Notes under the pieces: generated by a model | The model's input: only the letters and a program-made list of their open reading frames with translations | What the model was told of the DNA's origin: nothing | The model's database searches: none | Program-made: the position numbers and the translations under genes | Source of the DNA: Microbacterium croceum | GTDB lineage: Bacteria; Actinomycetota; Actinomycetes; Actinomycetales; Microbacteriaceae | Direction of reading: 5' to 3' | Length of the DNA stretch: 64,000 nt | NCBI RefSeq assembly: GCF_023091245.1 | Contig: NZ_JAHWXN010000001.1 | Span: forward strand, 744,001-808,000 | Shown here: piece by piece, positions 8,780 to 16,322 of the stretch | Position numbering within the stretch: the stretch's first letter is position 1 | Layout of the letters: the number at the start of each line of letters is the position of its first letter

Positions 8780-8794
8780 GCGCGGGAGCGTACG

Positions 8795-8820
8795 CCGTAT
8801 TCACAATGTTGTGAATACGG
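8795..8820. promoter_or_regulatory. 26-bp palindromic operator of the ABC exporter operon
   Basis: Perfect inverted repeat CCGTATTCACAA-TG-TTGTGAATACGG between the leftward exporter operon (ATG 8779) and the rightward methyltransferase gene (GTG 8869). On the minus strand its distal arm supplies -10-like AT-rich sequence. It is the likely binding site for the MarR-like regulator encoded at 5644-6144. Confidence 0.7.
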
Positions 8821-8868
8821 TGAAACAACGCATGCGAAATCCTTACGGACGCCGCGTACAGTGGGCTG

Positions 8869-10083
8869 GTGCCGGAGTTCCCCTACAGTCGCCTGCGCCG
8901 GTGGCCCGACGTCGAGGCGGACAACCTCCAGGCGCACGATGCCACCGATCTGCTGCTCGTCGAGAGGGCGCTCGAGACCATCGCCGCGCGCGACCTCGGC
9001 GGCTCGGACGTGACCGTGATCGGCGACGAGTACGGCGCCATCACGCTCGCCCTGACCGATGCCGGAGTGCGCGGCATCCGCGTGCACCAGGACCTCGCGA
9101 CCGGCCGCCGCGCTCTCGCCCGCAATGCGCAGGAGCTCGGACTCGACGACTTCGATGCGCACGAGCTCGACGCGGACCTGCTCGACGGTGCGCGGCTCGT
9201 GCTGCTGCAGCTGCCGAAGGCATTGGCCGAGCTCGAGCAGATCGCCGACGCCGTCGCCCGATGGGCCGCGCCCGACGTGGCGCTGATCGCGGGAGGCCGC
9301 GTCAAGCACATGACCCTCACCCAGAACGAGGTGCTGGGGCGGAGCTTCGTCCGGGTGCAGGCCGAGCGGGCAGCGCGCAAGTCGCGGCTGCTGGTCGCGG
9401 AGGAGCCGCGCGAGGTGCCGGCGACCCCGCCGTTCCCCGTCACCGCGGCGCACGACGGGTTCCGCCTCGTGGCCTTCGGGGGCGCGTTCGCGGGGGCCCG
9501 GATCGACATCGGCACGCGGGTGCTGCTCGATGTGCTCGGGTGTGGCCGTTCACAACTCCTCAAAACCGGGGCCGACTACGCCGATTCGGGGTCGATTCGA
9601 CCCGAAACCGCCCGTTCTTCCGGAGTTGTGAACGACACGGGCGCCGTGCCGACCGTGGTCGACCTCGGCTGCGGCACCGGTGCGCTCGCGATCGCCTACG
9701 CCCTCGCCCACCCCGACGTGCGCGTCATCGCCACCGATCGCTCGGCCGCGGCCGTCGCCTCGGCCCGTGCGAGCGTCGCGGCGAACGGCCTCGCCGACCG
9801 CATCACCGTCACGCACGACGATGCCGCGTCCGACCTCCCCGACGGCGGGGCCGATGTCGTGCTGCTGAACCCGCCGTTCCACCTCGGCACCAGCATCCAT
9901 GTCGGCGCGGCCACCCGTCTGTTCGAGGCTGCGGCGCGTCTGTTGAGGCCGGGTGGAGAGCTGCTCACGGTGTACAACTCCTCGCTCTCGTATCGGCCCG
10001 AGTTGACCCGTCTGATCGGTCCGACCGAGCAGCTGCAGCGCACGGCGAAGTTCACGGTCACGCGCAGCATCCGACGCGGCTGA
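8869..10083 (+). CDS. RlmG/RsmC-like class I SAM-dependent rRNA methyltransferase with in-frame palindromic insertion
   Basis: A 404-aa two-domain protein. Residues 1-225 are a degenerate Rossmann-like N-domain, as in RsmC/RlmG (N2-guanine methyltransferases of 16S/23S rRNA). Residues about 262-404 are the catalytic domain, with motif I VVDLGCGTGALA (about 263) and the catalytic NPPFH (about 334). Between the domains (about 226-261) is a linker encoded by an 88-bp palindromic element (9547-9634) that looks inserted. The GTG start at 8869 lies 6 nt after TACAGT (8857-8862), so the mRNA may be leaderless. RlmG fits the length slightly better than RsmC, but the exact rRNA target is not decided. 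Confidence 0.85.
   Translation: MPEFPYSRLRRWPDVEADNLQAHDATDLLLVERALETIAARDLGGSDVTVIGDEYGAITLALTDAGVRGIRVHQDLATGRRALARNAQELGLDDFDAHELDADLLDGARLVLLQLPKALAELEQIADAVARWAAPDVALIAGGRVKHMTLTQNEVLGRSFVRVQAERAARKSRLLVAEEPREVPATPPFPVTAAHDGFRLVAFGGAFAGARIDIGTRVLLDVLGCGRSQLLKTGADYADSGSIRPETARSSGVVNDTGAVPTVVDLGCGTGALAIAYALAHPDVRVIATDRSAAAVASARASVAANGLADRITVTHDDAASDLPDGGADVVLLNPPFHLGTSIHVGAATRLFEAAARLLRPGGELLTVYNSSLSYRPELTRLIGPTEQLQRTAKFTVTRSIRRG
9547..9634. repeat. Palindromic element inserted in frame in the methyltransferase gene
   Basis: Outer perfect 13-bp inverted repeat CGTTCACAACTCC (9547-9559) / GGAGTTGTGAACG (9622-9634), with a nested hairpin GGGTCG-ATT-CGACCC around 9588-9603. It encodes the interdomain linker and contains no stop in the gene's frame. 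Confidence 0.7.
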
Positions 10084-10092
10084 TCGACGCCG

Positions 10093-10150
10093 CGAGGGGT
10101 CAAGACGCGCCGCGTCCGGACCCCGGGTCGCGGCGTGTTCTGACCCCTCG
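10093..10150. repeat. Dispersed palindromic element, copy 1 (terminator-like)
   Basis: Inverted repeat with 22-nt arms and three mismatches: 10093-10114 against 10129-10150, left arm beginning CGAGGGGTCAAGACGCGCCG. It lies 10 bp after the methyltransferase stop and probably ends that transcript. Its core arm matches the element at 48118-48173 at 18 of 19 bases. Confidence 0.75.
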
Positions 10151-10492
10151 CCGGGTGCGCGAAATCGCTGCACGGGAGACTGAAAGAACCCTATGCAATC
10201 CCCGGTCAGACGGTGAAAGCGGCGCATCCCACCGCGGCGGGATTTGCCTCTGACCGGCCATTTCGTTACGTTGGAATGCGGGCCTGACGGTCCGAAGACC
10301 AGTCCGCGGCCACGTCCTTCTTTCGATGAGCTGTGCTGCGAAGAGGCGTGGGCGTACGGTCGATGCTCTATCGCGGTGGATCCGAAATCCGCCGTCCGCG
10401 CCGCCACAGCACCTTTCTCGAAACGGCCGGGAGCGTCACCCGGGCGTAACCGAAGCAGGCTCAGCCACCCGAAGGCGAGCCGCAGGGGAAAC
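10151..10492 (+). promoter_or_regulatory. Leader region of the glycine-betaine ABC operon with structured promoter area
   Basis: A 342-nt stretch with no convincing gene. At 10202-10257 there is a perfect 9-bp stem CCGGTCAGA / TCTGACCGG enclosing an ATCCC / GGGAT stem. A candidate promoter has TTGCCT at 10244-10249, a 17-nt spacer and TACGTT at 10267-10272, which overlaps the stem. It would leave a 5' leader of about 215 nt. An open frame continues upstream of GTG 10493, but its sequence is unlike the protein family. Confidence 0.4.
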
Positions 10493-11821
10493 GTGTCCGA
10501 AATCGCTCTTGAAGCGCGCAATCTGTACAAGGTGTTCGGGAAGAATCCGAGCGCCGCCGTCCGTCGACTGAAGGCCGGTGAGAGCAGGGCAGACGTCACC
10601 GATTCCGGAACCGCCGCCGTCATCGACGCCAGCTTCACCGTGAACCGGGGCGAGATCTTCGTGATCATGGGGCTCTCCGGCTCCGGCAAGTCGACCATCA
10701 TCCGCATGCTCAACGGCCTGCATGAGACCACCGACGGCTCGGTCATCGTGAACGGCGACGCCATCACCGGCATCCCGGCGTCGCGACTGCGCGAGATCCG
10801 CCGCGACCGCATCTCGATGGTGTTCCAGCACTTCGCGCTGCTGCCGCACCGCACCGTGGCCGCGAACGTCGCCTACCCGCTCGAGCTCAAGGGCGTCGGC
10901 AAGGCCGAGCGCCTCGCGAAGGCCGAGGAGATCCTGGGGCTCGTCGGGCTCGAGGGCCAGGCCGAGAAGCTCCCGTCCGAGTTGTCCGGCGGTATGCAGC
11001 AGCGCGTCGGCATCGCCCGCGCGCTCGCGGCCGACAGCGACATCCTGCTCATGGATGAGGCGTTCAGCGCCCTCGACCCGCTCATCCGCCGCGAGATGCA
11101 GGAGCAGCTGCTCGATCTGCAGGAGAAGCTGCAGAAGACCATCGTCTTCATCACGCACGACCTCAACGAGGCGATGTTCCTCGGCGACCGGATCGCCGTG
11201 ATGCGCGACGGTCGCATCGTGCAGATCGGCACCCCGGAGGACATCCTCACCGACCCCGCGAACGACTACGTCGAGCAGTTCGTGCAGGACGTCGACCGTG
11301 CCCGCGTGCTCACCGCGGCGAACGTCATGGAACGGGCGCGCCCCGTCGTCCCCGACACCGCCGGTCCGCGCACGGCCCTGCGCCAGATGCGCGACGCCTA
11401 CATGTCGGCCACCTATGTCACCGGGCGTGACCGCAAGCTGCTCGGCATCGTGACCGACCGCGACGCCGTGAAGCTCGTGCGCAACGGCACATCGACCCTG
11501 CGCGACGTCATCAAGCCCGTGCCGCAGAGCGTGAGCGAGGACGAGGTGCTGATGAACCTGTTCGTGCCCTCGGTCGAGTCTCCGCTGCCGCTCGCGGTCG
11601 TGGATGCCGAAGGCCGGCTGGTCGGTGTCATTCCGCGCGTCACGCTTCTCGCCGCCCTGGGCCCCGGGCCCGGTGCGACCGGCGAGCTGACCCTCCCGCT
11701 GCTGCCGATGCCCCAGGCCGAGATCGATGCCGTGCTGGATGACGGCTGGACGGCGGATCCGCCCCCTTCGACAAGCTCAGGGGCCCAGGGCAGTGACGAC
11801 ATGATCGGGGAGGTGCGCTGA
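10493..11821 (+). CDS. Glycine betaine/proline-type ABC transporter ATP-binding protein with CBS domains
   Basis: A 442-aa OpuAA/ProV-type ATPase. Walker A is GLSGSGKST (about residues 60-68), the Q-loop is MVFQHFALLPHRT, the signature is ELSGGMQQRVG (about 164), Walker B is ILLMDEAFSALD (about 184), and the switch His is in FITHDLNEA. Residues about 280-400 hold a tandem CBS pair, which in OpuA-type importers senses ionic strength or nucleotides. The GTG at 10493 follows AGGGGAAAC. The last ~30 residues include PPPSTSSGAQGS, encoded by a REP-like word (11764-11782), so the tail looks like a recent addition. The stop overlaps the permease ATG (TGATG). It energises uptake of a compatible solute. 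Confidence 0.92.
   Translation: MSEIALEARNLYKVFGKNPSAAVRRLKAGESRADVTDSGTAAVIDASFTVNRGEIFVIMGLSGSGKSTIIRMLNGLHETTDGSVIVNGDAITGIPASRLREIRRDRISMVFQHFALLPHRTVAANVAYPLELKGVGKAERLAKAEEILGLVGLEGQAEKLPSELSGGMQQRVGIARALAADSDILLMDEAFSALDPLIRREMQEQLLDLQEKLQKTIVFITHDLNEAMFLGDRIAVMRDGRIVQIGTPEDILTDPANDYVEQFVQDVDRARVLTAANVMERARPVVPDTAGPRTALRQMRDAYMSATYVTGRDRKLLGIVTDRDAVKLVRNGTSTLRDVIKPVPQSVSEDEVLMNLFVPSVESPLPLAVVDAEGRLVGVIPRVTLLAALGPGPGATGELTLPLLPMPQAEIDAVLDDGWTADPPPSTSSGAQGSDDMIGEVR
11764..11782. repeat. REP-like word inside the ATPase gene
   Basis: CCCTTCGACAAGCTCAGGG lies in the coding tail of the ATPase. From general knowledge this word is a frequent core of interspersed extragenic elements in high-GC bacteria. 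Here it is translated as part of the tail. Confidence 0.5.
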
Positions 11822-12768
11822 TGGACGGTTTCCGCATTCCCATCGGAACCTGGGTCGCGACCGGCGTCGACTGGATCAAGGCCAACCTCGACGGACTGCT
11901 CGATGTGGTCTCGTTCGTCGTGAGCTTCCTCGTCGACTCGCTCACCCGCGCGCTGCTGAGCCCGCACTTCGCGGTCATCATCGTGATCGCCGCCCTCATC
12001 GCCTGGGTCGTGCGCTCCTGGCAGCTCGCGATCGGCACGGTCGTGTCGTTCGGGCTGATCGTCGCCATGAACCTCTGGGTGCCGGCGATGCAGACCCTCG
12101 CCCTGGTGCTCGTCGCCGCGATCGTCGCCGTGCTGATCGCCGTGCCCCTGGGCATCTGGTCGGCGCGCAACTCCTCGGTGCGCGCGGTGCTCAAGCCCGT
12201 GCTCGACTTCATGCAGACCATGCCGGCCTTCGTGTACCTGATCCCGGCGATCGTGTTCTTCGGCATCGGCGTGGTCCCCGGACTCGTCGCGACGGTCATC
12301 TTCGCGCTCCCCCCTGGCGTGCGACTGACCGAGCTCGGCATCCGCGGTGTCGACTCCGAGACCGTCGAGGCCGGACAGGCCTTCGGCGCGAAGCCGGGGC
12401 AGATCCTGCGCGGCATCCAGCTTCCGCTCGCGATGCCGACCATCATGGCCGGCGTCAACCAGGTCATCATGCTCGCCCTGTCGATGGCGGTCATCGCTGG
12501 AATGGCGGGTGCCGACGGTCTGGGGAAGATGGTCGTCGAGGCGATCTCGACCATCAACATCCCCAAGGGTGTCGAAGCAGGTCTCGGTGTCGTGCTGATC
12601 GCGGTCTTCCTCGACCGTGTCACCGCGGCCCTGGGATCCGCCGGGCAGAACCCCTCGTCGCTTCTCGGCACGATCACACGCCGCAGGACGAAGCAGCGCG
12701 CGGATGCGGCATCCGCCGTGTCCCCCGCGTCCGATGCGCCAGAGCGCACCCCCGCTCTCACGCACTGA
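11821..12768 (+). CDS. Glycine betaine/choline-type ABC transporter permease (ProW/OpuAB-like)
   Basis: A 315-aa membrane protein. It has N-terminal hydrophobic segments around residues 20-90 and the BPD transport core around 95-280, including the EAA-like loop DSETVEAGQAFGAKPGQILRGIQLPLAMPTIMAGVNQ. That loop docks on the ATPase, and its LPLAMPTIMAG sequence is typical of ProW. A hydrophilic tail of about 35 residues follows. The ATG overlaps the ATPase stop by one base. Together with the CBS-type ATPase and the OpuAC-type lipoprotein encoded next, it forms a three-component osmoprotectant importer. Confidence 0.93.
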   Translation: MDGFRIPIGTWVATGVDWIKANLDGLLDVVSFVVSFLVDSLTRALLSPHFAVIIVIAALIAWVVRSWQLAIGTVVSFGLIVAMNLWVPAMQTLALVLVAAIVAVLIAVPLGIWSARNSSVRAVLKPVLDFMQTMPAFVYLIPAIVFFGIGVVPGLVATVIFALPPGVRLTELGIRGVDSETVEAGQAFGAKPGQILRGIQLPLAMPTIMAGVNQVIMLALSMAVIAGMAGADGLGKMVVEAISTINIPKGVEAGLGVVLIAVFLDRVTAALGSAGQNPSSLLGTITRRRTKQRADAASAVSPASDAPERTPALTH

Positions 12769-12778
12769 TCCCCCGCGT

Positions 12779-12825
12779 GGTCGATTCCGCATCTCCGGCG
12801 AGCCCCGGCGGATGCGGGATCGACC
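12779..12825 (+). terminator. Intercistronic hairpin before the binding-protein gene
   Basis: Imperfect inverted repeat of about 20 bp (12779-12798 against 12805-12825, core GATTCCGCAT / ATGCGGGATC) between the permease stop and the binding-protein ATG. It probably attenuates or protects the transcript so that the periplasmic-type subunit is made in different amounts. Confidence 0.5.
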
Positions 12826-12897
12826 CCGCAGAGCACGACCGCAACACACCACACACAGACGTACGAATATCCATACGGAACCAGGAGACAGATCACT

Positions 12898-13815
12898 ATG
12901 AAGAAGAAGATCCTCAGCATCGCGGCCATCGGCGTCGCAGCATCGCTCACTCTCGCCGGCTGCAGCGGCGATGGAGCGGGCGGAACCGGCGGCGCCCCCG
13001 GAGACGACACCGCCTCCGGCGACAAGGGCACGATCACACTGGGCTTCCTGCCCTCGTGGACCGATGGGCTCAGCACGGCCTACCTGCTGCAGAACCAGCT
13101 CGAGAAGATCGGCTACACGGTCGAGATGAAGACGCTCACCGAGGCAGGACCGCTCTACACCGGCCTCGCGCAGGGTGATGTCGACATGTACCCCTCGGCG
13201 TGGCCCGAGCTGACGCATGCGGCCTACATGGACAAGTACGGCGATGACATCGAGGACCTCGGTACCTACTACGACAACGCCAAGCTCACGATCGCGGTGC
13301 CGGAGTACTCCGAGCTCACCTCGATCGAAGACCTCGCGGGCAAGGGGGCGGACTACGACGGCAAGATCATCGGCATCGAGCCGGGGGCTGGCCTGACCGC
13401 TCAGACCGAGAAGATGATCCCGGCGTACGGCCTCGAGGGCGAGTACCAGCTGGTCACTTCGTCGACCGCCGCGATGCTCACCGAGCTCAAGGCCGCGACC
13501 GACAAGCAGGAAGACCTCGTCGTGACGCTGTGGCGTCCGTTCTGGGCCAACGACGCCTTCGCCATGAAGGACCTCGAAGACCCGAAGGGTGCGATGGGCG
13601 AGGCCGAGGGCCTGCACTTCCTCGGAACGAAGGGCTTCGCGGAAGAGTTCCCCGAGGCGGCCGACCTGATCGCGCAGATCACGCTCGACGACGAGCAGTA
13701 CGGTGCGCTGGAGGACCTGGTCGTCAACGAGTACGGCGAGGGCAAGGAAGCGGAGGCCGTCGACGAGTGGCTGACGCAGTACGGCGACCAGTTCGACTGG
13801 GTCGTCACCAGCTGA
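12898..13815 (+). CDS. Glycine betaine/choline-type substrate-binding lipoprotein (OpuAC/ProX-like)
   Basis: A 305-aa exported lipoprotein. The signal is MKKKILSIAAIGVAASLTLAG followed by the lipobox Cys at residue 22 (LAGC), then a Gly/Asp-rich linker. The OpuAC fold runs from about residue 40 (ITLGFLPSWTDGLSTAYLLQ) and contains aromatic residues expected for a quaternary-ammonium cage (SAWPELTH, WRPFWAND). It starts with ATG 12898 behind CAGGAGACAG. It is separated from the permease gene by a hairpin but lies in the same operon. The exact ligand (betaine, choline, proline betaine) is not decided. Confidence 0.92.
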   Translation: MKKKILSIAAIGVAASLTLAGCSGDGAGGTGGAPGDDTASGDKGTITLGFLPSWTDGLSTAYLLQNQLEKIGYTVEMKTLTEAGPLYTGLAQGDVDMYPSAWPELTHAAYMDKYGDDIEDLGTYYDNAKLTIAVPEYSELTSIEDLAGKGADYDGKIIGIEPGAGLTAQTEKMIPAYGLEGEYQLVTSSTAAMLTELKAATDKQEDLVVTLWRPFWANDAFAMKDLEDPKGAMGEAEGLHFLGTKGFAEEFPEAADLIAQITLDDEQYGALEDLVVNEYGEGKEAEAVDEWLTQYGDQFDWVVTS

Positions 13816-13834
13816 TCTGATCCCTCCCGCACAG

Positions 13835-13903
13835 GCGTAGGAGAAAACCCCGAGGCAGGACGGATGCTGTCATCCGCTCCTACCTCGGGGTTTTCTCCTA
13901 CGC
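13835..13903. terminator. Long bidirectional terminator
   Basis: Perfect 21-bp inverted repeat: 13835-13855 (GCGTAGGAGAAAACCCCGAG...) against 13883-13903, the right arm containing GGGGTTTTCTCC. A nested GGATG-CTGT-CATCC hairpin lies in the loop. It sits between convergent genes ending at 13815 and 13923 and reads as a strong stem with a TTTT run on each strand. Confidence 0.85.
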
Positions 13904-13922
13904 TGCGCTTCAGGCAGCGGCG

Positions 13923-14690
13923 TCATCTGACCTTCTTCCGGTAGGCGACGATCGCGAGCACGGAGACGACCACGAGGATGCCGACGCACCAGGCCAGGGC
14001 GACCCAGATCTCGGTGCCGACCGGCCTCTCGGCGAAGAGCGCCTGGATCGTGTCGACGATCGACGTCACCGGCTGGTTCTCCGCGAACCAGCGCACCGGA
14101 CCCGGCATCGTGTCGGTGGGCACGAACGCCGAGCTGATGAACGGCAGGAAGATCAATGGGTACGAGAACGCGGTCGCGCCGTCGATCGTCTTCGCGCTGA
14201 GCCCGGCGATGATCGCCAGCCACGTGAGGGCGAGGGTGAAGAGCAGCAGGATGCCGATGACGCCGAGCCAGGCGAGTGGGCTGGCGCCGGTGCGGAACCC
14301 CATCAGGAACCCGACGCCGAAGATGATCGCGAGAGTGATCCCGTTCGCCGTCAGCGACGTGAGCACGTGCGCCCACAGCACGCTCGACCGGGCGATCGGC
14401 ATGGAGTGGAAGCGCTCGAACAAGCCGCTCTGCAGATCGTTGAACAGGCGGAACGCCGTGTAGGCGATGCCGGATGCCACGGCGATGAGCAGGATGCCGG
14501 GGAGCAGGTAGTCCACGTAGTTCTCGGTGCCGGCGCTCTGCTGGAGGGCGCCACCGAAGACGTACACGAACAGCAGCATCAGTGCGATCGGGGTGACCGC
14601 GGTGGTGATGATGGTGTCGGGGCTGCGGAAGATGTGCCGCAGCGAGCGGCCGGTGAGCGTCGCGGTATCGGCGACGACGTGCGTGCTCAT
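13923..14690 (-). CDS. ABC-2 type exporter permease (DrrB-like)
   Basis: A 255-aa membrane protein with six hydrophobic segments. The N-terminal half has RSPDTIITTAVTPIALMLLFVYVFGG, and the middle has the DrrB/ABC-2 signature region LFERFHSMPIARSSVLWAHVL. A conserved PLIFLPFISSAFVPTDTMPGPVRWFAENQPVT block lies near residue 175-205, typical of actinobacterial daunorubicin-resistance-type permeases. ATG 14690 overlaps the ATPase stop (ATGA). It is the last gene of the PadR-DUF1048-ATPase-permease operon. It is likely to export a lipophilic compound; the substrate is unknown. Confidence 0.9.
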   Translation of the reverse strand: MSTHVVADTATLTGRSLRHIFRSPDTIITTAVTPIALMLLFVYVFGGALQQSAGTENYVDYLLPGILLIAVASGIAYTAFRLFNDLQSGLFERFHSMPIARSSVLWAHVLTSLTANGITLAIIFGVGFLMGFRTGASPLAWLGVIGILLLFTLALTWLAIIAGLSAKTIDGATAFSYPLIFLPFISSAFVPTDTMPGPVRWFAENQPVTSIVDTIQALFAERPVGTEIWVALAWCVGILVVVSVLAIVAYRKKVR

Positions 14691-15457
14691 GCGGATGCCT
14701 CCTTCGTGGACGGGGTGCCGACGAGGGCGAGGAAGATCTCCTCGAGCGTCGGCTGCTTCTCGACGTACTCGACCTTCGCGGCCGGCAGCAGCTTCTTGAG
14801 CTCGGCGAGTGTGCCGTCGGCGATGATGCGTCCCTCGTGCAGGATCGCGATGCGGTCGGCCAGATGCTCGGCCTCGTCGAGGTACTGGGTGGTGAGGAGA
14901 ACCGTGGTGCCGGTGTTCGCGAGTTCCTTCACGACCTGCCACACCTCGAGGCGCGCCTCGGGGTCGAGGCCGGTGGTCGGCTCGTCGAGGTAGATGACCT
15001 CGGGGTGTCCGACCAGGCTCATCGCGATGTCGAGTCGGCGTCGCATGCCGCCGGAGTAGGTGCCGACCTTGCGCGATCCTGCATCCGTGAGTCGGAACGT
15101 CGCCAGCAGGTCGTCGGCGATCGCGCCGGGGTCGGCCAGATGGCGGAGCTGCGCGACCAGCACCAGGTTCTCACGCCCGGTGAGGATCTCGTCGACCGCG
15201 GCGAACTGCCCGGTGAGGCTGATCCGCTCCCGCACTCCGAGGGGGTCGGCGGCAACGTCGACGCCCTGCACGGTCGCCGTGCCGGCATCCGCTTTCAGGA
15301 GCGTCGACAGGATGCGCACCACGGTGGTCTTTCCGGCGCCGTTCGAGCCGAGCAGGGCGAAGATGCTGCCCCGCGCCACCTCGAAGTCGACGCCGCGGAG
15401 CACGTGCAGGTCCTTGTAGGACTTCTCGATGCCCCGCACGCTGATCGCTGCGGTCAT
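14687..15457 (-). CDS. ABC-2 exporter ATP-binding protein (DrrA-like)
   Basis: A 256-aa ATPase. Walker A is GSNGAGKTT (about residues 37-45), the signature is YSGGMRRRLDIA (about 138-149), Walker B is VIYLDEPTTGLD (about 158), and the switch region is LLTTQYLDEAE, where the usual His is Gln, as is normal for DrrA-type ATPases. The C-terminal tail is shorter than in DrrA itself (about 330 aa). Both ends overlap neighbours by 4 bp, so it is translationally coupled to DUF1048 and the permease. Confidence 0.92.
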   Translation of the reverse strand: MTAAISVRGIEKSYKDLHVLRGVDFEVARGSIFALLGSNGAGKTTVVRILSTLLKADAGTATVQGVDVAADPLGVRERISLTGQFAAVDEILTGRENLVLVAQLRHLADPGAIADDLLATFRLTDAGSRKVGTYSGGMRRRLDIAMSLVGHPEVIYLDEPTTGLDPEARLEVWQVVKELANTGTTVLLTTQYLDEAEHLADRIAILHEGRIIADGTLAELKKLLPAAKVEYVEKQPTLEEIFLALVGTPSTKEASA

Positions 15458-15825
15458 GATTCCTTCTCCGCCTGCATGGCCTCGTCGACGGCCTTGATGA
15501 GGCGCGCACGCTCCTTGTCGATCCACTGCTTGCCGCTGTAGGCCCGCGCGAAGTTCTCGGCGAACTCGACCGGGTCGTCGCCGACGATCGCGCTGATCGG
15601 GGTGCCGTCGATCGCGGCGCGCTCCCACAGGTCGGCGTAGTCGACGATCATCTGCACGAGGGTGTCTCCCTCGGTGATGCCGCCGTAGTACATGAAGTAC
15701 CGGTGGAAGGCGTCCGCCGTCGCGCGGTAGGGCTCGGGCAGGGCGTCGAGGCGCGCCTTCGCCTGCCGGTACTGCTTCTTCTGCTCGAGTGAACCGGTGA
15801 GGGCTTCGATCCATTTCGCGGCCAT
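15454..15825 (-). CDS. DUF1048 family protein
   Basis: A 123-aa soluble helical protein. It begins KWIEALTGSLEQKKQYRQAKARLDALPEPYRATADAFHRYFMYYG, the hallmark of DUF1048 proteins, which are regularly encoded between a PadR regulator and an ABC exporter. Their biochemical role is not established; an anti-regulator or accessory sensor role is often supposed. It starts with ATG at 15825, 2 bp after the PadR stop codon (15828-15830), and its stop overlaps the ATPase start. Only its conserved operon position speaks to its role. Confidence 0.88.
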   Translation of the reverse strand: MAAKWIEALTGSLEQKKQYRQAKARLDALPEPYRATADAFHRYFMYYGGITEGDTLVQMIVDYADLWERAAIDGTPISAIVGDDPVEFAENFARAYSGKQWIDKERARLIKAVDEAMQAEKES

Positions 15826-15827
15826 GA

Positions 15828-16178
15828 TCAGTTCTCCTTCTGGGAGGTGTCGGTGTGTGTCGTGTTCAGTTCTTCGATGCGCTGCGCGAGCACGTTCCAG
15901 GTCTTCCAGAACTCCGCCAGCTCGTGGGTGCCCTGCGCGTTGAGGGTGTACACCTTGCGGGGCGGGCCCTTCTCGCTCGGCACCTTCTCGACGTCGACGA
16001 GACCGCGCTGCTCGATCCGCACCAGGAGGGCGTAGACCGTGCCCTCGGCGGTGTCGGTGAAGCCGTGGTCGCGCAGGCGTGCGGTGATGTCGTAGCCGTA
16101 GGCCGGCTGCTCGGCGAGGAGAGCGAGAACGATGCCCTCCAGAGTGCCTTTGAGCATCTCGGTCATCTGCTTGCCCAT
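15828..16178 (-). CDS. PadR family transcriptional regulator
   Basis: A 116-aa regulator with a PadR-type winged helix (about residues 8-85: MLKGTLEGIVLALLAEQPAYGYDITARLRDHGF, GTVYALLVRIEQRGLVD, KGPPRKVYTLNAQG) and a C-terminal dimerisation helix. ATG 16178 is chosen because GAGGAG stands 5 nt upstream; an in-frame upstream start at 16232 would put the promoter repeats inside the coding region. It heads a four-gene exporter operon, and such PadR proteins repress that operon until the exported compound binds. Confidence 0.92.
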   Translation of the reverse strand: MGKQMTEMLKGTLEGIVLALLAEQPAYGYDITARLRDHGFTDTAEGTVYALLVRIEQRGLVDVEKVPSEKGPPRKVYTLNAQGTHELAEFWKTWNVLAQRIEELNTTHTDTSQKEN

Positions 16179-16216
16179 GGATGCTCCTCTCGTTCGATGT
16201 TCAGTACTCAGTGATG

Positions 16217-16253
16217 CTGGGTACCGGTACAAAGTAACACTAGGTACCGATAC
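16217..16253. promoter_or_regulatory. Tandem operator of the PadR exporter operon
   Basis: Two direct copies, CTGGGTACCGGTAC (16217-16230) and CTAGGTACCGATAC (16240-16253), differ at 2 of 14 bases and repeat with a 23-bp period (about two helical turns). Each contains the palindrome GGTACC, so two PadR dimers could bind the same face of the DNA. They lie 39 bp upstream of the PadR ATG. Confidence 0.65.
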
Positions 16254-16322
16254 TTAGCAAGACTGAATACTGAAGTCTCTCGAGGTGCACGCGGGAGGAT
16301 GCCGCGATGGCGCCGCGGGCTG

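Noticed and set aside
10202..10330. Possible ydaO-type (cyclic di-AMP) riboswitch before the osmoprotectant operon
   Set aside because: The known conserved blocks of that riboswitch are not recognisable; only generic stems are present.
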